DNA from: Cephalothrix simula
Lineage: Eukaryota > Nemertea > Palaeonemertea > Archinemertea > Cephalotrichidae
Assembly (NCBI GenBank): GCA_035591015.1
Contig: JAXIUW010177781.1
Location: 1-12,851 of the forward strand
Direction: 5' to 3'
Length of the DNA: 12,851 nt
Shown here: piece by piece, positions 7,547 to 12,851 of the stretch
Layout of the letters: each line of letters starts with the position of its first letter
How positions within the stretch are numbered: the stretch's first letter is position 1
Translations under genes and position numbers: made by a program
The notes under the pieces: model-generated
Seen by the model: the letters and a program-made list of their open reading frames with translations, nothing else
What the model was told of the DNA's origin: nothing
Databases searched by the model: none

Positions 7547-7775
7547 GTAGGTTGATTTCTCTTCCCTTGGTGCCCTGTCTTAATATTAGGGCCTCATAAC
7601 GGGACTGATGTCCATACTGGAAATTATGATATCCAAATAAAAATATTATAAACCCTTTTTTTATTAATACTTTTTATTTTTACAAAATTTATTTTATGAT
7701 ACTGTTATGATGATTATATAAGGGATTCTTTTGAGGTTCGCCTCTTGAGTCACATTGATCGCCCCTGCATCCCAG

Positions 7776-7821
7776 CCCCGACGTCGAAATGTTTTCGATA
7801 AGCGAGGGGGAGTCTAAAAGG
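7776..7821 (+). pseudogene. 46-nt mini-exon-like fragment before the shared junction
   Basis: It is preceded by CCCCTGCATCCCAG (acceptor) and followed by AGG|GTGAGG (donor at 7822). One frame reads PDVEMFSISEGESKR, which is acidic and Ser/Glu-rich. The element resumes ten bases later at CCTCAACTGG. Composition matches the fragments at 5022-5270 and 7422-7546, and all may come from one donor gene or retroelement, but that is inference. The stretch between 7547 and 7775 is AT-rich and intron-like. Confidence 0.35.
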
Positions 7822-7829
7822 GTGAGGCC

Positions 7830-8109
7830 CCTCAACTGGTCTATTTTTATTCTGTATCTACGAATCTACGAAAAGTGTCTCTTATTCTTGAGTTTGCTGG
7901 AGAGCTGAACACCCAAAGAGGAAAGAGCTGAGCAAGAGTTCAGCATAAGGAAACATGACATTGGTTCATTAAATAACATGGGACAAACAACCCATTTATT
8001 TATGTATCGTTTGGAACAGAAACTACGAAATTGTGATATCAACGAAAAACTAGAAAAAGAAATCAGAAAAGAATGTGGGGAAACAAGGTTCGATGACTTA
8101 GGTATTTAA
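7830..8109 (+). pseudogene. Module 2, 3' part, second instance in copy 2
   Basis: Resumes at the shared CCTCAACTGGTCTATTTTTA. It carries TNLRKVSL-type sequence, EFAGEL, and after a 7-base insertion near 7920 EQEFSIRKHDIGSLNNMG, QTTHLFMYRLEQKLRNCDIN and EKLEKEIRKECGETRFDDLG, ending GI and TAA at 8107-8109. The pattern E-x-A-G-x-L-N-T-Q-x-A-E, R-K, N-M, H-x-F-x-x-R is the far C-terminal part of the HMGXB3-like domain as I recall it, here followed by a charged helical tail. It repeats 7339-7421 in less truncated form. This is the better preserved version of the tail; copy 3 has an extra frameshift. Confidence 0.65.
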
Positions 8110-8743
8110 ATGAAAGCATCTTCAAAAAACATTTCGCACTTATTTCTGCCATTCGATCACACATATTTATTCAAACGGAGAAAGGGCAAAGAATGTATAA
8201 TACAATCATTAAGGTAATACATAGAACAATCAAACATTCTACCGTGTATGTGTATGAAAATCCTGAAAAATCATGTATGTGTATGAAAATCCTGAAAATG
8301 TAAAAATATTGGAAGAACATTTTGTGTACTCAAAGTTACAGGATTTCTGTGTGGAATGCTTTTTCGTTGGATCGTCTGTGTATGAAAACTATGACTTTCT
8401 TCTTGATGAAAAAGGCCACGTGTTATTTATGGAAAGTATTAAAGCTAAACTTTTAAATGAAATTTGCAATTATTTCCAACTTGAGGACATGATTAAATTA
8501 GCAGCCGATAAAATGGAAAAAGCTAAAATAAATGATGAAGACCTCCTCCGCATGTTTTATGAACCAAAAATGAGTAAAACACCTCAAGAACACAATTAAC
8601 TCTTTGGAAAACTTGTCCATCTCTACCAAGAGCGTCCTCATTATTTAAATGGCATTTTGCGCGACTATTATCCCCTTGTTAATAAGGAATTTTTTGATAG
8701 CATTATTATCCTTCTATATAATTTTCTTAGAGTATATAAATAA
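8097..8743 (+). pseudogene. Unrecognised decayed ORF (about 200 codons)
   Basis: One long AT-rich reading frame is broken in two places. It runs from 8097 with RYLNESIFKKHFALISAIRS and MYNTIIKVIHRTIKHS until a 29-bp tandem duplication (8243-8298) shifts the frame. It resumes as NVKILEEHFVYSKLQDFCVE and IKAKLLNEICNYFQLEDM, and meets TAA at 8597-8599. The same frame then stays open and protein-like for 47 more codons (LFGKLVHLYQERPHYLNGIL, NKEFFDSII) to TAA at 8741-8743. It is rich in Lys, Glu, Tyr and Phe, predicted mostly helical, with no signal peptide or membrane segment. AATAAA (8739-8744) overlaps the final stop. I do not recognise the family. The sequence is not in copies 1 or 3. Viral, transposon or host origin are all open. 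Confidence 0.6.
8243..8298 (+). repeat. 29-bp tandem duplication within the ORF
   Basis: TGTATGTGTATGAAAATCCT lies in both units (8243-8269 and 8272-8298, period 29). Since 29 is not a multiple of three, the duplication alone explains the frame change between the two halves of the ORF. The near identity of the units suggests a recent event. Confidence 0.85.
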
Positions 8744-8744
8744 A
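8739..8744 (+). terminator. AATAAA overlapping the stop codon
   Basis: AATAAA at 8739-8744 contains the TAA stop (8741-8743) of the preceding reading frame. Such overlap is frequent in compact viral or transposon genomes, but it can also arise by chance in AT-rich DNA. Confidence 0.4.
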
Positions 8745-8791
8745 GTTTCACTTAGAGCACGCCAAATTTTTCTTGCCACACCGGTACTGAC

Positions 8792-9110
8792 GTCATTTCC
8801 TACGATGGCTTTACGTATTACAGAAACCATTTGATATTAACTCTTCAAAATCGGCAATGCCAAACGTTCAGGTGTACTGGCGGACATGAAAGTTAAAGAT
8901 GTTGAAAGCGGCGTGCTTAATGGTAATAAAGCTACAATTATTATTGAATCTTCGAAAACTATATCTATTTATGGCCCTGCGAACATTACTTGCTCTTCGG
9001 GCATTTTGTCCTGTTTGAAGATTTTTCTTAAAATTGTGGGCTCTATTGCGAAAGGTATTGCACTTAGAAAATTTTACAATATTTCGCATTTAATTTCCTT
9101 GTGCATTTAA
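8792..9110 (+). pseudogene. Possible FLYWCH-domain remnant (MULE-type?)
   Basis: Frame 8792-8896 reads VISYDGFTYYRNHLILTLQN. In the neighbouring frame VYWR follows near 8874, and a third frame opens at 8886 with KVKDVESGVLNGNKATIIIE and runs to TAA at 9108-9110. A Y-x-G-F-x-Y start, a Y-W-R box about 20 residues later and a following N-G-N-K strand is the order in FLYWCH zinc fingers, which often head MULE transposases of invertebrates. The Cys after Y-W-R and the final His are not preserved, and two frame changes are needed, so the call is weak. AATAAA at 9119-9124 follows the last stop by eight bases. Confidence 0.3.
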
Positions 9111-9181
9111 TCTTGCGCAATAAACGGTTGTTCAGCTACCGCTCAAAGTCTCCTTTTGATTGAGAGACTTAATATTCAAAA

Positions 9182-9358
9182 ATGTTTGATACTGTGGCTG
9201 GCATGAAAAATCGCGACCTTAGAACTAAGTACGTATCTGGACTTTTAATTTTTTCTATTTTCGAGCACCCGAGTACCCATATACCGAGCCCCACCCTGCC
9301 TCAGTGGTTGCGATTTCAACTTCGAAATTTTGGTGTGAGCTACCTCAAGACGAAATAA
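9182..9358 (+). CDS. Hypothetical 58-codon ORF
   Basis: ATG at 9182 reads MFDTVAGMKNRDLRTKYVSG, then a Pro/His-rich middle (EHPSTHIPSPTLPQWLRFQL) and ends at TAA 9356-9358. No membrane segment or signal peptide is evident. It follows the FLYWCH-like remnant on the same strand and could be another piece of the same dead element. Its tail overlaps the left end of a possible LTR. No family recognised; it may not be a gene. Confidence 0.25.
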   Translation: MFDTVAGMKNRDLRTKYVSGLLIFSIFEHPSTHIPSPTLPQWLRFQLRNFGVSYLKTK

Positions 9359-9463
9359 TCGAGGGCACATTCGATGATTACTTTTTATCTTATCTCAGTC
9401 TGGCGATCAGATTTTCTATCATTTTATTTTGATATATTCCACATGTTTTTGTTTTGATCTTGG

Positions 9464-9558
9464 GTCACGTGACTAATCACACGACTCTCTCAATATTAGG
9501 CTAAATTACTACGCGGGGGTATATAAACCGGACGTGTTTCGAACCCCTTCTCTTTTTC
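9464..9558 (+). promoter_or_regulatory. TATA promoter with palindromic E-box
   Basis: GTCACGTGAC (9464-9473) is a perfect palindromic E-box of the bHLH-zip (USF/MITF/TFEB) type. TATATAAA (9520-9527) follows 46 bases later. A pyrimidine-rich CCTTCTCTTTTTCGC starts about 25-30 bases past TATA, where an initiator (TCT-like) is expected. Spacing is right for RNA polymerase II transcription rightward, toward the 9888 exon-like piece and copy 3, or as an LTR promoter. Confidence 0.5.
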
Positions 9559-9694
9559 GCTCGCGTTTTCACGATGTAGTAGTCGACGCTGCAGATATTT
9601 TACTTGATTATGGTGTCCTAATCTTGGATAATTATTGGATATTGTGTTACGAATTACTATGTAGACTAAAGTTGGTAAAAAATGTAAATAGCTC

Positions 9695-9715
9695 AACCCT
9701 GTAGCACTCAGGGTT
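9695..9715. repeat. 7-bp stem-loop followed by T-run
   Basis: AACCCTG (9695-9701) pairs with CAGGGTT (9709-9715) across a TAGCACT loop, and ATTTTTC follows. It resembles a bacterial terminator in form, but the context is eukaryotic. It is not the histone stem-loop. Function unknown. Confidence 0.4.
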
Positions 9716-9887
9716 ATTTTTCTTATTCATTCTTTTATTAATGAAATAAGAGCTAAATGTAGCTGTTATGGATAAACACTTGTCCTTATAATTTTATTTA
9801 CTTGATAACCTGGAGGAACTCACGCTCTGCTACATCACATTTGCTGAAGTGCTAAATATCAAGGACAGTTTCAGAGGGTATAACGAA

Positions 9888-10008
9888 ATGCCTTCTCCTG
9901 AGCGTACAGGTGCATTCCACGACGAATCCGAAATACGAAATATGACCGTGCCGGAAACTCGAGTCGGTTCGGAGATTAAAGTTGGCGTTGTTTCAGAAAC
10001 TCCTGAAG
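9888..10008 (+). pseudogene. Exon-like piece upstream of copy 3
   Basis: ATG at 9888 starts MPSPERTGAFHDESEIRNMT, then VPETRVGSEIKVGVVSETPE; the frame is already open from 9849. A plausible donor GAAG|GTTTCT falls at 10009, exactly where homology to copy 1 starts, and an acceptor TTTATTAATTTTCCAG ends at 10144. Joined across that intron the frame would read EGKRKAPP, a basic nuclear-signal-like string, before a TGA at 10165. This may be the natural first coding exon of the element (copy 1 lacks it) or another captured exon. It is hydrophilic and unrecognised. The TATA promoter at 9520 lies about 370 bases upstream. Confidence 0.4.
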
Positions 10009-10144
10009 GTTTCTCGCCATACTGTAACCAATTCAGCCATTCAGTAGTACTACTTTTCTGTAGAGGACTGTACTCTATGTTATCATAATTACATATGTGT
10101 GTTGATTTAAAATTTATTTTAAAAGAATTTTATTAATTTTCCAG

Positions 10145-11154
10145 GAAAAAGGAAGGCTCCACCATGACAGATGTAATAATTCAGAAATTAACTGATCTTG
10201 ACAGTCAGCGCATACACACTATTCGGCCTCATTGAAAGATATTGCCATGGAGAGGTTTAATAGGAATTTTTCATCTGAAGTACATATTTCTCTCCTAAGA
10301 GACGGTAATTCAGTGCCAGCGGTGGCAAAGAACGCTTTGCGACAAGAACATCTCAGAAAAGAATCAGGACAATCCAGTCACAAATTCTCGTAAATCAGTT
10401 TTATTATACGATAGTAATTCTTATTGGGCTAAAGGACTTGCGAACTTCAAGTGGGAGGGTGTTATCACCGAGTTATCTACACACGAACTTCTCATAAATA
10501 GTCTAATTAATCGAAACTAACCCTTTTGCGAAAACTAGCCGAAAAACTAACACAAAAAAATGACAATGGTTTATCGCCTTACTGTACGCTAAGATTGTAC
10601 GCTTCCTGAGTATGCTTAAAATTTAACAAAAGATGAAGGAGAAATGTTGGCAGAGATAATCGATATGGTTCGTCACTCCGACTATGTCCATTTGGGAGTT
10701 AATCAGTTCAAGGCCACTTATAATGCAACATTTTCACTACAAATATAGGACGATGCCATCTCATTATGCAAGAATTGCATAGTGACAGTGATATATGGAG
10801 CGTATTTTTAAGAAATTACCATTAGTAATTGATGCAACAATAAAGTGCTATGCAGGAAACCATTCGGAGTGCAGACGAAATGCGTTAGTGTGCAATGGTG
10901 GCGAGACAAAACACTGGTTCAAAAAATCCCATCATTTATGGGCGCAAATCTTATATGCCAACAGTTGAGGACAACAATTTATTATTTGATCTGATCTCAA
11001 TACGCCTGGGGCACTTGTCAACGGACTAACACAAATAAGTTGAAACAACAAATAGGGGTCTTAGTGTGTCCCTTCCAAAACTTACATGCATATCTTGGCG
11101 CAGAGCCAGAGCGATCTGGTAGAGTTTTGCCGACGCACGCAGAATAATGTTTGA
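10145..11154 (+). pseudogene. Module 1 protein of the composite element, copy 3
   Basis: Best preserved module 1. Following the acceptor (AG at 10143-10144) come MTDVIIQKLTDLDSQRIH (10164), then after a one-base shift SASLKDIAMERFNRNFSS, EVHISLLRDGNSVPAVAKNA and LRQEHLRKESGQSSHKF. A second shift leads to RKSVLLYDSNSYWAKGLANF, KWEGVITELSTHELLINSLI (10389-10520), a probable intron remnant, then KDEGEMLAEIIDMVRHSDYV and HLGVNQFKATYNATF, stopped by TAG at 10746. The Cys/His cluster C-x4-H-x2-C-x6-C starts at 10847. VEDNNLLFDLISIRLG and a C-terminus ending CRRAQNNV (TGA 11152-11154) complete it. Consensus length is roughly 300 residues. Family not recognised with confidence; nucleic-acid binding is a reasonable inference from the Cys/His cluster. 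Confidence 0.6.
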
Positions 11155-11259
11155 TGCTTCACAAGTCTACACCATGTTCTAAATGGTCTTCTTTGCTCGA
11201 GTGTTATTTACGTGTATAATTTTGCTTTATTAATTGTGTATTATTCTTTTATGTGCTGT

Positions 11260-11285
11260 TCTGTACTACCTGGGGGTAGTACAGA
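11260..11285. repeat. 26-bp perfect hairpin, copy 3
   Basis: Same arms (TCTGTACTACC / GGTAGTACAGA) and TGGG loop as at 6303-6328. Flanks match copy 2, except that copy 2 has four or so extra bases after it. Confidence 0.85.
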
Positions 11286-11710
11286 TTTAAGGTGGGGAGG
11301 GTGTAGCCTCCATAGGGTCTACTTTGTATATTGAGCTGAGCGTTCAGCTTGAGCTAGTTTAGCCCTTGTATTCTTGTGCATGCTTAATTTTTAAATAATT
11401 ATCTTAATACTCTTAATTTTAAACGAAATCAATTTATAATTCATGCTTTAACCATTTAATGTTTTTTTTAAATACGATAATTGTAAAAGTCATCCAAAAT
11501 TTATAATACTTCATTTCAAAATTTTGATCCATAATTTATTATAATTTTGATTTCAATCTGGGCATACATTTATGATATTTAACTTGTCTTTATGTGTATA
11601 TTATAATGTAAATGTATATATAATATTGTATTGTTATATCTTATACCCGCGAATATTTTGTACCTGTACAGTAACTAATTTTTGAAACTGAAAATTTTCA
11701 AAAGTTTGGG

Positions 11711-11778
11711 GTGCGGCTTATTTACGAGTATAGTGTCTGGGACCACTTTATCGTCCAAAAAGTCAGGGTGCGGCTTAT
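11711..11778. repeat. Paired GTGCGGCTTAT block, copy 3
   Basis: GTGCGGCTTAT at 11711-11721 and 11768-11778, with the same 57-base spacing as copy 2. Confidence 0.5.
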
Positions 11779-11811
11779 CTTCGGGCAAATGCCCCTCGAA
11801 AATACGGTGAA

Positions 11812-11852
11812 TTTTAGATTAGATTAGATTTTAGATTTAGATTTTTAGATTA
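11812..11852 (+). repeat. TTAGAT-rich simple repeat, copy 3
   Basis: Imperfect tandem TTAGAT units, with one more clean GATTA unit than in copy 2, placed just upstream of the module 2 acceptor. Confidence 0.6.
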
Positions 11853-11900
11853 TCATGACACTTATCAGAACTCGCAAAAATGTTTCAATTTTCTTTACAG

Positions 11901-12011
11901 GAGGATGGATTTTGTCCTCATGGAGTTTGCTGCGCTATAAAGCCATCATTACGCAGTGAATCATGTCGGGATATTGATATGGAACGGTCTTTTGCTATCC
12001 GACCAACTGTG
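11901..12011 (+). pseudogene. Module 2, 5' end, copy 3
   Basis: Exon after the acceptor reads EDGFCPHGVCCAIKPSLRSE, SCRDIDMERSFAIRPTV. It matches copy 2 (6986-7099) with one three-base difference near 11970. It carries the CPHG-x-C-C and S-E-S-C-R-D motifs of the HMGXB3-like domain, then breaks off at CCAACTGTG, where unrelated sequence begins. The middle of the domain (EGR, HPVTGS, DRFKE) is missing from this copy. Confidence 0.65.
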
Positions 12012-12145
12012 GCAAAGAAATAAAAGAATAAGGCAAGTGAGGAATGTAGAAACCGCCGCCGAAAATATTTACGGGTCGGGACCAAGTCCAGCCATGCCAA
12101 CACTTCAGGCACCAGAACATGGACTATACATCCAGTTAGAGAGAG
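12012..12145 (+). pseudogene. Foreign exon-like fragment replacing the middle of module 2
   Basis: Not present in copy 2. The open frame reads KRIRQVRNVETAAENIYGSG, PSPAMPTLQAPEHGLYIQLE and R, and is followed by a donor GAGAG|GTGAGA at 12146. A basic start followed by Tyr motifs (ENIYGS, LYIQLE with Y-x-x-L) and a Pro-rich linker looks like a receptor cytoplasmic tail, but that is only an impression. An alternative acceptor (CACTTCAG, ending 12108) lies inside. The element resumes at CCTCAACTGG (12178), the same junction used in copy 2. Confidence 0.45.
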
Positions 12146-12177
12146 GTGAGAATTCAGGAAGTCAAAACACACATAGA

Positions 12178-12474
12178 CCTCAACTGGTCTATTTTTATTC
12201 TGCATCTACGAATCTACGAAAAGTGTCTCTTATTCATGAGTTTGCTGGAGAGCTGAACACCCAAAGAGCTGAGGAAGAGTTCAGCATAAGGAAACATGAC
12301 ATTGGTTCATTAAATAACATGGGACTATTAACAACCCATTTATTTATTTATGTATCGTTTGGAAACAGAAACTACCAAATTGTGTTATCAACGAAAAACT
12401 AGAAAAAGAAATCAGCAAAGAATGTGGGGAAACAAGGTTCGATGACTTAGGTAGAGTCGTGCCTATAGATTAGG
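12178..12474 (+). pseudogene. Module 2, 3' part, copy 3
   Basis: Reads TNLRKVSLIHEFAGELNTQR, AEEEFSIRKHDIGSLNNMG in one frame, then small indels near 12325 and 12361 move it. The right frame returns with INEKLEKEISKECGETRFDD, LGRVVPID and ends at TAG 12472-12474. This appears to be the authentic C-terminus of the module, since copy 2 diverges after GACTTAGGTA. The Glu in FIHEFAG is intact here, unlike at 7375 in copy 2. Confidence 0.65.
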
Positions 12475-12660
12475 TACGGTGCATGTATTTTATTTTTTGA
12501 AGTAGGGGAATTAAACTATTTGATGAAAACTCAAGTGTTAACCGAAGCTGGTCTTTGATGGTTATAATGAATATTTAAACACACATTTATGCAGAAAACA
12601 CAAATACGGAAAACATTTTTTTAACTGTCATATTTTACATTTATGCGGCTGAACAAATGT
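12475..12660. other. Unassigned AT-rich DNA after copy 3
   Basis: No reading frame or repeat partner seen. It lies beyond the end of homology between copies, so it is either the unique 3' flank or the undisturbed tail of the element. Confidence 0.4.
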
Positions 12661-12666
12661 CGTAAA

Positions 12667-12784
12667 AGCCAATCAGCATCATCTCGATACACCTCGACCA
12701 CCTTTCATGTCTCGTCTTGCTATTATTTTTTATTATTTATTATTAATATCTCCTATAAAAGGAGAAAATACATATATACAGTAC
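12667..12784 (+). promoter_or_regulatory. Candidate CCAAT/TATA promoter at the right edge
   Basis: AGCCAATCAG (12667-12676) fits the NF-Y CCAAT consensus. TATAAAAG (12754-12761) is a canonical TATA box 77 bases downstream, and the expected start site falls near 12784. TATA lies in the loop and right arm of a small hairpin TCTCCT (12749-12754) / AGGAGA (12760-12765). Transcription would run rightward out of the window, beginning in AT-rich leader and then a purine-rich AGAGCGGAGAAGAAG stretch. No ATG-led frame is visible before the edge. Confidence 0.4.
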
Positions 12785-12851
12785 ATACAATAAATCATAA
12801 AATCGATTACATCAGTAAGGTAAATCAGAAAGAGCGGAGAAGAAGCCCTAC

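Larger units (their letters stand above)
5274..8104 (+). mobile_element. Composite element, copy 2 (modules 1 and 2, with captured pieces)
   Basis: Starts in the middle of module 1 (AGTTTTATTATACGATAG) and runs through module 1, the AT-rich flank, the hairpin, the GTGCGGCTTAT block, the second acceptor and module 2. Homology with copy 3 ends at GACTTAGGTA (8104; 12453 in copy 3). It is interrupted by an exon-like insertion at about 5933-6140 and by foreign sequence at 7422-7829. The 3' part of module 2 occurs twice (7339-7421 truncated, and 7857-8103), so copy 2 is itself a mosaic. Confidence 0.75.
9334..9839 (+). mobile_element. Candidate solo LTR
   Basis: The 506-bp interval starts TGTGA and ends TCACA, the short inverted termini usual for LTRs. 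It is flanked by TTTGG on the left and TTTGC on the right, a possible 5-bp target duplication with one mismatch. It contains a TATA box 186 bases in, as U3 would, and a stem-loop downstream. No second LTR, primer-binding site or pol sequence is present, so this remains a structural guess. Confidence 0.3.
11155..11900. other. AT-rich spacer between modules 1 and 2, copy 3
   Basis: Non-coding; collinear with 6202-6985 with a few indels. It ends in the acceptor TTTCAATTTTCTTTACAG at 11900. It probably acts as an intron joining the two modules, or as UTR plus promoter if they are separate genes; the sequence alone does not decide. Confidence 0.6.
10009..12453 (+). mobile_element. Composite element, copy 3 (most complete scaffold)
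   Basis: Continuous with copy 1 from its left end and with copy 2 to GACTTAGGTA. It has the 5' intron, module 1, the hairpin, the AT-rich spacer, the GTGCGGCTTAT pair, the second acceptor and both ends of module 2. The middle of module 2 is replaced by a foreign fragment (12012-12178). It lacks the poly(A) insertion of copy 1 and the recombinase-like exon of copy 2. All three copies point the same way. No terminal inverted repeats or target duplications are visible at the copy ends, so the true ends of the element are not defined here. Confidence 0.75.

Noticed and set aside
9695-9725. Rho-independent terminator or histone stem-loop
   Set aside because: The context is eukaryotic, and the loop and stem do not match the histone 3' element.
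11812-11852. TTAGAT tract as telomere-like repeat
   Set aside because: The unit is TTAGAT/TTTAGAT and not TTAGGG. It is short, imperfect and internal to a repeated element.
11918-12205. Minus-strand 95-codon frame
   Set aside because: It is antisense to module 2 and the captured fragment, whose plus-strand readings carry recognisable motifs and splice sites.
3171-12453. CRISPR array or bacterial operon
   Set aside because: Repeats are kilobase-scale and non-palindromic without regular spacers, frames lack ribosome binding sites, and eukaryotic splice signals dominate.

Overview
The window looks like animal nuclear DNA, most likely from an invertebrate. It is AT-rich, every long reading frame is broken, and it shows eukaryotic splice donors and acceptors, AATAAA signals, TATA boxes and several transposon classes. 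The first ~145 bases (an ACAG/ACAC-rich tract followed by a GCTCAC...GTGAGC hairpin and A-tail) resemble a dispersed repeat I recall from bivalve and other molluscan genomes. A mollusc is therefore my best guess, unverified. I see no intact host gene, rRNA, tRNA or CRISPR array.

Layout: 1-145 is the end of a dispersed repeat. 146-1786 holds nothing I can assign. 1789-2529 is a 741-bp fold-back element with ~270-300-bp inverted arms and TA duplications (Tc1/mariner-type MITE). 2669-3020 (minus strand) is a decayed helix-turn-helix piece of a Tc1-like transposase. From 3171 to 12453 lie three broken copies of one plus-strand element family: copy 1 at 3171-5009, copy 2 at 5274-8104, copy 3 at 10009-12453. 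Between copies 2 and 3 is unrelated sequence: an unrecognised decayed ORF (8097-8743), a weak FLYWCH-like remnant (8792-9110), a short ORF (9182-9358), and a TATA-containing promoter block that may sit in a solo LTR (9334-9839). 12454-12851 is AT-rich and ends in a plausible CCAAT/TATA promoter firing rightward out of the window.

The repeated element has two coding modules. Module 1 (all three copies) follows a splice acceptor and contains a Cys/His cluster (C-x4-H-x2-C-x6-C). Module 2 (copies 2 and 3) follows a second acceptor ~780 bases further on. It resembles the C-terminal domain of HMGXB3-like, transposase-related proteins, with HPVTGS, DRFKE and FAGELNTQRAE-type motifs. Both modules are riddled with frameshifts and stops, so these are dead or non-autonomous copies.

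The most interesting feature is that the copies differ by exon-like pieces inserted into an otherwise shared scaffold. These are a tyrosine-recombinase-like exon with a perfect GTGAGT donor (5945-6122, copy 2 only), GC-rich coding fragments at 5022-5270 and 7422-7821, and a different fragment at 12012-12145 in copy 3. The last two occupy the same slot just before a shared CCTCAACTGG junction, and both end in a GTGAG donor. This pattern fits a DNA transposon that captures and shuffles host exons, as Pack-type elements do.
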